NCBI RefSeq assembly: GCF_001642025.1
Contig: NZ_LWHO01000009.1
Location: 1-45,155, forward strand
Source: Cutibacterium namnetense
GTDB taxonomy: Bacteria > Actinomycetota > Actinomycetes > Propionibacteriales > Propionibacteriaceae
Direction: 5' to 3'
DNA length: 45,155 bases
A program made the translations under genes and the position numbers. Below are positions 27,521 through 35,914 of this stretch, in pieces. The notes under the pieces are model-generated. The model was not told the DNA's origin and did not search any database. It saw only the letters and a program-made list of their open reading frames with translations. Numbering within the stretch: the stretch's first letter is position 1; each line of letters begins with the position of its first letter.

Positions 27521-29503
27521 ATGACCGCATCCTTCCAGGACCGGGACCCCGACGTCCGCCCAGCCGATGACCTCTTCCGCCACGTCAACGGGTCGTGGCT
27601 GTCAACAACGACCATCCCCGACGATCAGGCAAGCACCGGATCATTCCGGGTATTGCGTGACAATTCCGAGGCTGCCGTCCACGACATCCTTGAGGAGCTG
27701 GCCTCCGGCGACGCCCACGAGCTACGGAAAGCAGCCAGCGCGTCAACCGACCACGAGGTCGAACTCATGGCCGAGCTGTACCGCCGCTTCATGGACAGCG
27801 ATGCAGTCAATGCTGCCAGCACAAAACCCCTGGCCCCGATCCTCGCGCGAATCGACCGCGTGACAACGACACCTGAGTTCATGACATTGCTGGGCCAGCA
27901 CTACCGTGAGTCCCTCGGCGCCCTGTTCTACCTCGCCGAAGAGTCGGACCCCGCCGACCCCACTCGTTACGTACCGTGGATGGGTCAGGCTGGGCTAGGG
28001 CTACCCGACGAGGCCTATTACCGTGACGACGACAAGGCCGAGGTCCGCGAGGCCTATGTGAGCCACGTCACCCGGATGCTCACCCTGGCCGGGCTGGACA
28101 ACGCCGCCGATCAAGCCTCGACCATCCTCGCCCTTGAAACCGAGATCGCGTCCCACCACTGGGATCAAGTCCGCTGCCGAGATATGAAAGCAGCCTTTAA
28201 CCCCAAGACCTTTGACGACCTGGCCTCGACACATCCTGGCCTGCACCTCGAGCAATGGCGCCAAGGTGCTCGCATCCCCGTCGAAGTCCTGGCCACCGTC
28301 ATCGACAACCAACCGTCCTTCTTCGATGGGGTTGAGGGAATGCTCGTCGACGAACGCCTTGACCAGTGGAAGTCGTGGGCACGCTGGCACGCCATCTCCT
28401 CCCTGGCCCCCTACCTCACCTCAGCCTTCGTCGATGAGGACTTCAACTTTTACGGTCGCGTCCTCAACGGCACCCCGGCGCTCAAAGCTCGCTGGAAGCG
28501 CGGCGTCTCCTTCGTCGAATCGACCCTGGGTGAGGCCGTCGGCAAGCTCTATATCGCCCGGCACTTCCCGCCAGCAGCCAAAGAGCGGATGGACGACCTC
28601 GTTGCCAACCTGCTGGCGGCATACCGCCAGTCCATCTCGACGCTGACATGGATGAGCGAGTCGACCCGAGCCGAGGCCCTTGACAAGCTCTCGGCCTTCC
28701 GTCCCAAGATCGGCTACCCGGAACACTGGCGCGACTTCTCGGGACTCGAACTGTCTGACGGAGGCCTGGTCGACGCCGTCCTAGCCTGCAACTCATTCCA
28801 ACTCGACCGCACCATTGAGAAACTCTCGGGCCCAATGGATCCCGACGAGTGGCTCATGTTCCCTCAGACGGTCAATGCCTACTACCACCCATTGCGCAAC
28901 GAGATCGTCTTCCCAGCAGCCATCCTGCAACCGCCATTCTTCGACGTCGAGGCCGACGACGCCGTCAACTATGGCGGGATCGGTGCCGTCATCGGTCACG
29001 AGATCGGTCACGGTTTCGACGACCAGGGCTCGACCTGCGACGGTGCAGGCAGACTGCGTGACTGGTGGACCGCTGAGGATCGCACCGCCTTCGAGGAACG
29101 CACCAAGGGCCTTATCAGCCAGTATGACGCCCTTGTGCCGCTGCAGCTACAGCCAGACGGCCCACACGTCAACGGATCGCTGACGATAGGTGAGAACATC
29201 GGTGACCTCGGCGGAGCGGGAATCGCTTTCAAAGCCCTGCAGATTTCTTTTGCGGGGACTGAGCCCGAGCCGATCGACGATGTGCCGTGGCAGCAGCGGT
29301 TCTTTCTGTCCTACGCCCGAATCTGGCGCGAGAAGCAGCGCGACGAGGCCCTACGCACTCAAATCGCCACAGACCCACACTCGCCTACCGAGTTCCGGTG
29401 CAACCAGATCGTCCGCAACATTGACGCCTTCCACGAGGCCTTCGGGGTGACCGAGGACGACCCGATGTGGCTGGCTCCCGAGAAGCGGGTCACCATCTGG
29501 TGA
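27521..29503 (+). CDS. pepO: M13 family zinc metalloendopeptidase (PepO/neprilysin-like)
   Basis: Product of 660 residues; the ATG is at 27521. No signal peptide or membrane anchor is seen, so it is probably cytoplasmic like lactobacterial PepO. The zinc site is H493-E494-I-G-H497, with the third ligand E558 in GENIGDLGG. The substrate-binding motif NAYYHP differs slightly from the usual NAYY(N/S)P. PAAILQPPFF is conserved. The C-terminus ends PEKRVTIW, where many members have a C-x2-W signal. It would degrade oligopeptides. The gene is followed by a strong terminator and is not clearly part of the peptide locus beyond. Confidence 0.95.
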   Translation: MTASFQDRDPDVRPADDLFRHVNGSWLSTTTIPDDQASTGSFRVLRDNSEAAVHDILEELASGDAHELRKAASASTDHEVELMAELYRRFMDSDAVNAASTKPLAPILARIDRVTTTPEFMTLLGQHYRESLGALFYLAEESDPADPTRYVPWMGQAGLGLPDEAYYRDDDKAEVREAYVSHVTRMLTLAGLDNAADQASTILALETEIASHHWDQVRCRDMKAAFNPKTFDDLASTHPGLHLEQWRQGARIPVEVLATVIDNQPSFFDGVEGMLVDERLDQWKSWARWHAISSLAPYLTSAFVDEDFNFYGRVLNGTPALKARWKRGVSFVESTLGEAVGKLYIARHFPPAAKERMDDLVANLLAAYRQSISTLTWMSESTRAEALDKLSAFRPKIGYPEHWRDFSGLELSDGGLVDAVLACNSFQLDRTIEKLSGPMDPDEWLMFPQTVNAYYHPLRNEIVFPAAILQPPFFDVEADDAVNYGGIGAVIGHEIGHGFDDQGSTCDGAGRLRDWWTAEDRTAFEERTKGLISQYDALVPLQLQPDGPHVNGSLTIGENIGDLGGAGIAFKALQISFAGTEPEPIDDVPWQQRFFLSYARIWREKQRDEALRTQIATDPHSPTEFRCNQIVRNIDAFHEAFGVTEDDPMWLAPEKRVTIW

Positions 29504-29508
29504 TGATA

Positions 29509-29545
29509 ATGCCCCCGAGTCCCACCAACTCGGGGGCATTTCTTT
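29509..29545 (+). terminator. Rho-independent terminator of pepO
   Basis: ATGCCCCCGAGT pairs perfectly with ACTCGGGGGCAT, with a seven-base loop, followed by TTTCTTTT. It starts six bases after the stop codon. Confidence 0.93.
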
Positions 29546-29570
29546 TGCTCAGGTCACATCGTCATGGTCA

Positions 29571-30794
29571 CTATTCGCGCAGCAACTCGTAAGGCTTGTG
29601 AGTCTCCACTGAAACAATAGTGCGCGGCAAGCACCCCAGCGGTACGGCAGCAAGAAGGACCAGAGGGAACCACGCTCCTTGCTCCAGCACATCAGCCAAC
29701 GGCACCGGGGACATCGCCACCGGCCCCAAGTTCACCCCAACAGCCGTCAACGCCATCGCTACACCACACAGCACCAGCCCGACGATGACAATTCCCAGCG
29801 CCATCACCACACCAATAAAAAGGGCCTCCATTTCAAGGCAACCGAGAATCCACTCCCCCGAGCGGCCGAAAGCCTTAAATACTGCAATCTGAGACCCCCG
29901 CTGACGCGAGATCGTCGAGCCAACACTGACCCCAAGCACCAATGCCGCCACACAGATGACGACGATGAGGATCGTCTGCATCCGCTGGGCATCAGAGGTC
30001 ATCTGATCGGCGTATCCGACCACATCAGCCTGGCTGGTTGCGGAAAATCCTGCCTGGCTTAGCTGCCGATGGACGTCAGCGACGTGGGCGCGCGAATCAG
30101 CCTCGACATAGGCCCTCGACACGCCCTGCTTATCAAACGCTTGAGGGGACATCCCTGCGTTGGCAGCCTCCCAATTCTTGGCGTCGTCAACATTAACGTA
30201 GACCGTATCGGGACCGTCATTGTTCGGACGGCTGGAGTCGTAAAGGCCAACAACCTTGAGCTTCGTCGGGACAGCCTCAGCTTCAGATGCCTTCGTCTTG
30301 CGCTGGTACGACACATTGATCGTCGTCCCCAGCAAAGCTTTGAGATCATGACCGTTTACCGCATCTGGCACGATGACTTCCCCTGGCCGCACTGGCCTGG
30401 TGGGGCCGTCAAAGGCCACCGTGGCGGGAGGAACATCGGGAATCTGTGCCGTGGCCCATACGATCTGCGGAAGCCCATTGTCGTCGTCGCAGAGCAGTCC
30501 AGCCTGCGACCACTCGTAGACCTTCGCCACATGGTCCATGCCCATCATCTGCCGGCGAGCTGCCGCGTTAATCGGGCCATCAGACCCACGCCCCGTACTG
30601 TCAACAACAACATAGTTGAGTCTCTTGCCCGCGTCAGCGGCGTCAATCTGGTCACGAACATGGCCTGCGACGATGGTGTTCATTGCTAGAGCGCATCCTC
30701 CCAGCAAGGCCAGGACGATGATGAACCAGCGCTGTCGGGGCAAGCTGGAGCGTCGCAAGGACACCCAGGCGTGACGCGATGCTGACATGCTCAT
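29571..30794 (-). CDS. ABC transporter permease, FtsX/MacB type
   Basis: Product of 407 residues with the four-span FtsX-family layout: one span at about 23 to 42, a large extracytoplasmic domain to about 270, then three spans. The cytoplasmic loop STISRQRGSQIAVFKAFGRS is the typical coupling region of FtsX permeases. The start overlaps the ATPase stop by ATGA. With its ATPase it should form a MacB- or LolCDE-like mechanotransmission machine that acts on extracytoplasmic substrates such as peptides, toxins or lipoproteins. It is the last gene of a three-gene operon divergent from the peptide locus. Confidence 0.88.
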   Translation of the reverse strand: MSMSASRHAWVSLRRSSLPRQRWFIIVLALLGGCALAMNTIVAGHVRDQIDAADAGKRLNYVVVDSTGRGSDGPINAAARRQMMGMDHVAKVYEWSQAGLLCDDDNGLPQIVWATAQIPDVPPATVAFDGPTRPVRPGEVIVPDAVNGHDLKALLGTTINVSYQRKTKASEAEAVPTKLKVVGLYDSSRPNNDGPDTVYVNVDDAKNWEAANAGMSPQAFDKQGVSRAYVEADSRAHVADVHRQLSQAGFSATSQADVVGYADQMTSDAQRMQTILIVVICVAALVLGVSVGSTISRQRGSQIAVFKAFGRSGEWILGCLEMEALFIGVVMALGIVIVGLVLCGVAMALTAVGVNLGPVAMSPVPLADVLEQGAWFPLVLLAAVPLGCLPRTIVSVETHKPYELLRE

Positions 30795-31411
30795 CGTGTC
30801 GCCTCCACCGTGACGCTCAGATGTGGAAGGTCGATCGGTTGGTGCGATGCCATGATGATCGTTCCTCCGTCATCCAGGTAGTCCTGAAGCAGTTTCTCCA
30901 CGGCCCACCGATTGTCGTCGTCAAGGGATGCCGTCGGCTCATCTGCCAGCAAGACTGCGGGCCGCGACGCCACAGCCCGGACGACGGCCACCCGCTGCTG
31001 CTGCCCACCGGACAACGTGCTGGCCTGCTGATTGGCCAGGTCAGCCATGCCGCAAGAGGCCAGCAACTGATACGCGATCTCGGCTTCGGCGCACAGAGCG
31101 ACGTTCTCCCAGACAGTGAAGTACGGGGTGAGGAATGGGTACTGGAAGGCGTAGGAAACCAGCCCCTCACGGCGAGCCTGCTCAGGATCACGGTCGCCAT
31201 GACCATGAGCAATGGTGATGTGCCCGCTCGTCACTGGAAGCAGGCCACCGATCATGGCCATCATGGTCGACTTACCCTGACCGGATGCTCCCTTAATGAG
31301 ACATGCCTGACCTGCGTCAACAGTCGCATCGGCGCAATGAATCGTGCACCCCCCACGCGCGGAATCGCCCGAGGGGAATGTCTTGGTCACACCTTGCCAA
31401 GAAACCGTCAT
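30791..31411 (-). CDS. ABC transporter ATPase, LolD/MacB type
   Basis: Product of 206 residues, a lone nucleotide-binding domain. All motifs are visible: Walker A GASGQGKST, Q-loop YAFQYPFL, signature LSGGQQQR, Walker B VLLADEP with the D-loop SLDDD, and the switch histidine in MASHQ. The size and sequence type fit the LolD/MacB/FtsE family that partners FtsX-type permeases. It starts one base after the preceding gene's stop (TGACATG) and overlaps the permease gene by four bases. Confidence 0.93.
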   Translation of the reverse strand: MTVSWQGVTKTFPSGDSARGGCTIHCADATVDAGQACLIKGASGQGKSTMMAMIGGLLPVTSGHITIAHGHGDRDPEQARREGLVSYAFQYPFLTPYFTVWENVALCAEAEIAYQLLASCGMADLANQQASTLSGGQQQRVAVVRAVASRPAVLLADEPTASLDDDNRWAVEKLLQDYLDDGGTIIMASHQPIDLPHLSVTVEATR

Positions 31412-31412
31412 G

Positions 31413-32342
31413 TCACCACGCCCAATTCCCGGAATACCTCAACAGGTACGCCGATTCGATACTGCACTTGTCCTTGACCGGCTTTCCATTGCGAATGAGC
31501 GCCGGACCAAGGTCCTTCCTCGGACATGGCGCATCCGCGAGACTGTCGCCGATGCGTTGCAACTGGGAACGAGACAATGTAGAGACGGTATTCGCCGCCG
31601 ACAAGGCCATCGCGATAGTCGTACTCGGGCCACTGTAGGTCTCGAGATGGCGCAAATACCTGTCCGAGATCGACTCCCACCCCCATTTCTCGGCGTCCTT
31701 AGCATTGCTGAATAGGTCGGCACTGGCCAGCGCCTGCATCGCCCACCGAGCTTCCTCGGAAGAAGTCGTCTTGACCTTCCACGGTGTGAGGCACAACCCG
31801 TCGTTGGACAGGCCGATCTCCCGCCTCATCGTCGCGATGGGCAGATCCGTCATCACCGTCTTTCTCGTGATGCAGCCCTTCGGCAGGCGGGTACGTTTGT
31901 CGACCTCTGATCTCTCCTTGTCGGACAACGCGTTGAGGGTTTTCAGGGATGACGCCGCCATGAGTTGGTTGACGTGGGCCTGCCGACTGTCTCCACCATT
32001 CACCAAATACGGGCGCAAAGCCGCGACCAGATGATCATGAGCGTAGCCATCGTCGTCGGGTAGATCGTGACCGTCGATGAGCCGGAGGTACTCATATGTG
32101 CTCTTGAGCGTCCCAGTGGCTGACGAGTTCGTCGGCTCGCGAATGAGAGAGTTCGAGGGGCTGAAGACCGTACCGAGGTTATCGACAACGGGTGCCTGCG
32201 CATCATCTTGTCGAAAGCACGCAGTGGGCAGGAGAAGCAAGATGGCTGCTATCCCCACCAAGAATCGCTGGAAAGACACATTGCGAACACTATGACGCAA
32301 CAGGCTCAACCCGACGATCTTGACAACGTCAACGGTGAACAT
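31413..32342 (-). CDS. Putative exported, membrane-anchored protein of unknown function
   Basis: No family is recognised. Up to 309 residues from the ATG at 32342; a TTG at 32351 and a GTG at 32279 are alternatives, and none has a clear ribosome-binding site. The GTG would give a compact signal (MSFQRFLVGIAAILLLLPTAC) with a cysteine that could be lipidated, although Pro at -3 makes a poor lipobox. The mature part is mostly helical, with stretches such as ARWAMQALASADLF and TTIAMALSAANTVSTLS that suggest an alpha-helical repeat fold, and four further cysteines that could form disulfides. It is first in an operon with an FtsX/LolD-type ABC pair, so it may be that transporter's surface sensor or substrate-binding partner. 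Confidence 0.65.
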   Translation of the reverse strand: MFTVDVVKIVGLSLLRHSVRNVSFQRFLVGIAAILLLLPTACFRQDDAQAPVVDNLGTVFSPSNSLIREPTNSSATGTLKSTYEYLRLIDGHDLPDDDGYAHDHLVAALRPYLVNGGDSRQAHVNQLMAASSLKTLNALSDKERSEVDKRTRLPKGCITRKTVMTDLPIATMRREIGLSNDGLCLTPWKVKTTSSEEARWAMQALASADLFSNAKDAEKWGWESISDRYLRHLETYSGPSTTIAMALSAANTVSTLSRSQLQRIGDSLADAPCPRKDLGPALIRNGKPVKDKCSIESAYLLRYSGNWAW

Positions 32343-32351
32343 GCTTGTCAA
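32320..32351. promoter_or_regulatory. Inverted TTGACAA/TTGTCAA motifs in the divergent region
   Basis: TTGACAACGTCAA (32320 to 32332) is itself a palindrome with a three-base centre, and TTGTCAA recurs at 32345 to 32351. They lie at the 5' end of the minus operon and would be upstream of it if the GTG at 32279 is the start. They might be an operator. The remaining gap up to 32507 holds no gene; no convincing -10/-35 pair was found for either direction. Confidence 0.25.
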
Positions 32352-32507
32352 GCCGGCATTGAAACTGGGCTAACAGCTGTGCCCTGATGTGACGAAGTCA
32401 ACAGAAAAACATCGAAAACACTCGCAACCTGTGACCCACGTAGGAGTTACTCTGTAGCCACGGCGAGACCGCACGACACGATATTCAACATTAGGAAAGA
32501 TCGCATC

Positions 32508-32750
32508 ATGCCCGAATCACAAGCCTTTGCCTTGCAGTCCACCACCGAGATTCTCAAAAACAAGTTCGATTGCGCCCTCCTCCGTCACGACGCCTGGTGG
32601 CTCGTGTTCATCGCGGTGCTCATCGGGCTGGGTGCCACCCTCCTTGCTGGTATGGCCATCTGGTGCGTCGTCAACCAGCACGGGAAGTTCACCGGCCACT
32701 GGAAATGGGTGAAGTACGGCATCTCCATATCTATGGAGTGTGCACGCTAA
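32508..32750 (+). CDS. Small single-span peptide, candidate bacteriocin or signal-peptide precursor
   Basis: Product of 80 residues; not recognised as a known family. The ATG at 32508 follows TTAGGAAAG with good spacing. The layout is a polar N-terminus (1 to 28), one strongly hydrophobic span at about 29 to 54 (WWLVFIAVLIGLGATLLAGM), and a 25-residue cationic, aromatic tail containing GKFTGHWKWVKYG and ending SMECAR. Cysteines are at 22, 53 and 78. There is no double-glycine leader. The stop codon overlaps the ATPase start (TAATG), so peptide and transporter are translated together. With the M50 protease three genes further on, release of the tail or of the span by intramembrane cleavage is plausible. 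It could alternatively be a small transporter subunit. Confidence 0.75.
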   Translation: MPESQAFALQSTTEILKNKFDCALLRHDAWWLVFIAVLIGLGATLLAGMAIWCVVNQHGKFTGHWKWVKYGISISMECAR

Positions 32751-33571
32751 TGCGTCCATCCGATGATGCCGACCGACTCCCCTCCCCGCGAGGGGGGCCA
32801 GTCCTCGCGAGTACATCGAAGTTCGAGGGTCCGTTTTCTTGTCACGAGCCCGTCATCGAGATCAAGGATTTGGATTTCTACTACTCTGACAAGCCGGTCC
32901 TCAACAATGTCACTCTGGCGATAACCCAAGGATCTTGCCTTGCGCTCATTGGCCCCAACGGATCGGGAAAGTCCACGCTGTGCAAGATCTTGCAGGGCAT
33001 CCTCGCTGCCCCGAAGACGGCGACGACCAATGTCCTCGGCTACCCCTGCGGTTCCCGAATCGCGTGCAGGGCGATCTCCTACTGCGCCGACAACGATCAC
33101 CTACCGCAATTCCTCACCGGGGCGGAATTCATCTCGTACACCCTGTCTCTGAGGTCCCCATCGGTTCTCGGGAAACCACGTCTGCGTGGTGCGACCGCTG
33201 ACATCTTCGAACGTCTGGGAATGGCGGGTCGCCATGACGATCTTATGGAGAGCTATTCCCACGGCATGCTCAAGAAAACCCAAATCGCAGCTGCGCTCCT
33301 TGCCCACTCCCCCGTGATCATCATCGACGAGTCGCTCAACGGCATCGACATCGAGGCCCAGATGACGATCGAGGACGCCCTTTTCAACCACATCCGGCAA
33401 GGCGGTACCCAGATCATCTGCAGCCACGATTTCGCCATGCTGGACCGCTGCGCAACCCACGTCGCCATGCTCGACTATGGGAATATGGTCGAGTTCTCCG
33501 CCGTCGACCAATTGCGCGCCCGACATGCCACCATCCGTGACCTCATCGTTGGGTATATGGGGCTGGGATGA
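32750..33571 (+). CDS. ABC transporter ATPase, ABC-2 peptide-export type
   Basis: Product of 273 residues. The start at 32750 is set by TAATG overlap with the peptide gene; the open frame reaches 60 codons further upstream over that gene and is not used. Walker A is GPNGSGKST, the signature has the YSHGMLKK form typical of ABC-2 exporters, Walker B is VIIIDESLNGID, and the switch histidine lies in ICSHD. The Q-loop region (ISYCADNDHLPQFLTG) has no clear glutamine at the usual place. The first 40 residues before IEIKDLDFYY are an extra polar segment. It pairs with the permease that follows, which it overlaps by ATGA. Confidence 0.92.
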   Translation: MRPSDDADRLPSPRGGPVLASTSKFEGPFSCHEPVIEIKDLDFYYSDKPVLNNVTLAITQGSCLALIGPNGSGKSTLCKILQGILAAPKTATTNVLGYPCGSRIACRAISYCADNDHLPQFLTGAEFISYTLSLRSPSVLGKPRLRGATADIFERLGMAGRHDDLMESYSHGMLKKTQIAAALLAHSPVIIIDESLNGIDIEAQMTIEDALFNHIRQGGTQIICSHDFAMLDRCATHVAMLDYGNMVEFSAVDQLRARHATIRDLIVGYMGLG

Positions 33572-35079
33572 CCGAGACTGACACCATCTGGGTAGCCAGT
33601 GCGGGAAAGACTTCACCCACGCAAGGCCGAATCACCGTCACACCGGCGCCTCGAACCCGCCTCCGTGAGAACCTTTCACGGACCATGACCATCATGCGCT
33701 TCATGGGGGCGTACCTGGTCCGTGTCGTCGTTGGAAAGGGGGTCCTCAAGTCACGTGCCGCCCGTCTCGGTGCCTTCGCTTGCGTCATGCTTTTCCTTCT
33801 CACCGCGACCATTCTCGCGGTGATCCTCACCCATGATGGGGCAGGCGAAGCAACAACCCGAGATCTTGTCCTGACCGTCAGTTCCCTGTCCTCGGTGGTG
33901 TGGACCGCAGTTGCCTTCCTCATCGTCAAGGTGCTCATGGCTGACGCCGGCACCATGATGGCCATCACCCACCACCTTCCCATCACGAACCGGGAGCGAC
34001 AGCGCGCTGTGGGGGTCCTCGATGGAGCTACCACCCTGCTCATCGTCATCATCGGGATGTTCGCCACCAGCGTCTCGACCCTGGTGAACTTCGGCATCTC
34101 AGCCATCCCAGGATTGACAATGTGCGTTGTGATGCCAGCCACCGCCACCTATACGGTGCTGGAAATGTCCCATCGATGCTGCGACCTGGCACTCGCCCGC
34201 ACCCCATTGGGCCCCGCCCGCCAGCCGATCCTTGCCGTGGTTCTCTTCTTCGTCGTCCTCGCACTGTGGCGGTCGATGCCCACAATGCTAGCTGCCATCA
34301 CCTCCACACCAGAGCCATTTACCGTCTGGAGCCTCGTCTTCCACGACATCGGCTTGCACTACGGCGCTCCCGCGGTGATCGGTTGCTTCGTCGTTCTGCT
34401 CGTGCTGAGTCTCCTACCTGTCATGGTATTGCCGACATCACCGTTGGATGTACGGCATCGCTTCGTGATGTTTCCCCTCGCAGGCATCAGCAATCGCTTC
34501 CGCAACGCGGCACCCCAATTCCAAGCCCTCTTCCGCAGCCGATACAGCCTGCAAGCCGCGGTGCTCTCGGCAGGATTCGTCATACTTCTGGCAACCAGAA
34601 TCGCCAGTCCGTCGTCAGTGTGGGGGGTGGAACCCATGACCATTGGTGGATTCTTCCAGTTCGCCACCCTGGCACCGACCTTCCGCACCTTCGAACCGCG
34701 GCTACCAGCATCCCGCTTTTATCTCCGGATGCTCGCAGCACAATACGCCCTCGTCTCCCCAATGCTTGTAGTGGCAGTGCTGATCGACGTATTCACTGGC
34801 CACCCAGCCCACTCCACAGCCCTCGCTGTGGCGGGAGTATGCGGATCAGCCCTCATCACCATTGCTGTTGGGATTTTTATTCCAGCTCGTGACGACAATC
34901 CCCTGTCGATCCTGCTGGGTTGCGCGATCATGCTGGCTATCGGAACGGTACTCGTAGTGTTCTGTGGAATCCTCCACCTTCCTGCCACGGCATCCATTGG
35001 CCTGGGTATCGTCAGCGCAGTCTTGCTCATCACCCACAGCATCATCACCATTTCTGATCAACGGAAGGCAGCCCGATGA
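33568..35079 (+). CDS. ABC transporter permease (multi-span)
   Basis: Product of 503 residues with about 12 hydrophobic spans after a 45-residue cytoplasmic N-terminus. The motif LPITNRERQRA after the third span is typical of ABC-2-type permeases. No closer family can be named. It overlaps its ATPase gene and the next small gene by four bases each. The probable role is export of the 80-residue peptide or self-protection against it. The substrate is inferred only from operon structure. Confidence 0.82.
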   Translation: MTETDTIWVASAGKTSPTQGRITVTPAPRTRLRENLSRTMTIMRFMGAYLVRVVVGKGVLKSRAARLGAFACVMLFLLTATILAVILTHDGAGEATTRDLVLTVSSLSSVVWTAVAFLIVKVLMADAGTMMAITHHLPITNRERQRAVGVLDGATTLLIVIIGMFATSVSTLVNFGISAIPGLTMCVVMPATATYTVLEMSHRCCDLALARTPLGPARQPILAVVLFFVVLALWRSMPTMLAAITSTPEPFTVWSLVFHDIGLHYGAPAVIGCFVVLLVLSLLPVMVLPTSPLDVRHRFVMFPLAGISNRFRNAAPQFQALFRSRYSLQAAVLSAGFVILLATRIASPSSVWGVEPMTIGGFFQFATLAPTFRTFEPRLPASRFYLRMLAAQYALVSPMLVVAVLIDVFTGHPAHSTALAVAGVCGSALITIAVGIFIPARDDNPLSILLGCAIMLAIGTVLVVFCGILHLPATASIGLGIVSAVLLITHSIITISDQRKAAR

Positions 35080-35387
35080 AGAACCCCAAGGTCTACCTGA
35101 CAAGCCTGATCATCACGATTATTGCCACACTAGCGCTGGCCACCGGAACCATCCTCATCCTGATGTTTTCGGTACACGACAACGAGTCAGCTCACCTGAC
35201 TGGGCTCTTCGGCTCGGTCTACTTTCAATCGTCTGTGGAGCACTCTCACAATACTGTCAAGGCGACGATGGGAGTGGCGTCCCTGCCTCGCCTGGGGGCG
35301 GTCGCCGCAGTGATCTTCGCCTTCACCTTGCTGGTGTCTTTCATCGTCATCAAGCTCAAAACATACCGTGAGTCGCTGCTCCACTGA
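35076..35387 (+). CDS. Small two-span membrane protein
   Basis: Product of 103 residues, not recognised. Spans lie at about residues 8 to 32 and 73 to 95, joined by an external loop rich in His, Ser and Asn (SVYFQSSVEHSHNTVK). The short ends are basic, which suggests both termini are inside. It is translationally coupled to the permease (ATGA) and overlaps the protease gene by 20 bases. Size and position suit an immunity protein or an accessory transporter subunit. Confidence 0.7.
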   Translation: MKNPKVYLTSLIITIIATLALATGTILILMFSVHDNESAHLTGLFGSVYFQSSVEHSHNTVKATMGVASLPRLGAVAAVIFAFTLLVSFIVIKLKTYRESLLH

Positions 35388-35898
35388 ACCACCAACTTGG
35401 GCATCTGCCCGTCACGTGCGTCCGTGGCCCTTATGCCATCACGTAGCCGTGGCGGGGAGCATTCCCGTGTCCATTCTGGTTTTTGGTTGGGTGTTCTGCA
35501 TCCTCTCGCACAGCGATCCCGTCTTATTCACCAACGCCTTCGTGATCGTTGTGGTCGGCGTCCTTGGGTCCTACCTCATCCATGAGATCGGCCACTGGTT
35601 GGCCTTGTCGGTCACATCTCCGGATGCCGAAGCTCGCTGGGAGTCGACCCTGCTGCGAATCTCCCTTATCGTTCGCGGTAGCTCATCCCCGCGAGCAATC
35701 GCGGTCAATGCGGCTGCCGGCCCCCTAGCGTGCGTCGCGTTGGGTGCTCTTACCTTGCTCATCGGTGGTGGTCTTCCGTCTGAAGCGAGGAGCACCGTGA
35801 GGGTGATCGGATGGATCTACGTGGCACACGCGGTATTCCTCATCCCGCCATCAACAGATGGCAACACCGTTCTGGCGTCCCTCATGCACCACCGCTGA
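35368..35898 (+). CDS. M50-type intramembrane zinc metalloprotease
   Basis: Product of 176 residues from a GTG at 35368; a later start is possible since the first 25 residues are not hydrophobic. The site-2-protease motifs are all present in membrane spans: H72-E-I-G-H76, then N114-AAAGPL, then D164-G165 in PPSTDGNTVLASL, which matches the (L)DG motif holding the third zinc ligand. It is smaller than regulatory S2P proteins and lacks a PDZ domain. Similar small M50 proteases occur with peptide genes and ABC transporters, for example YydH in the Bacillus yydFGHIJ operon. It probably processes the 80-residue peptide or a regulator. It is the last gene of its operon and converges with the CitE-like gene. 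Confidence 0.82.
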   Translation: MSRCSTEPPTWASARHVRPWPLCHHVAVAGSIPVSILVFGWVFCILSHSDPVLFTNAFVIVVVGVLGSYLIHEIGHWLALSVTSPDAEARWESTLLRISLIVRGSSSPRAIAVNAAAGPLACVALGALTLLIGGGLPSEARSTVRVIGWIYVAHAVFLIPPSTDGNTVLASLMHHR

Positions 35899-35914
35899 CG
35901 GCCACGATCTCACA

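Noticed and set aside
32508-35898. Peptide locus as a lanthipeptide, sactipeptide or thiopeptide cluster
   Set aside because: No lanthionine synthetase, radical SAM or YcaO gene is visible in or near the locus, and the peptide lacks a typical leader cleavage motif.
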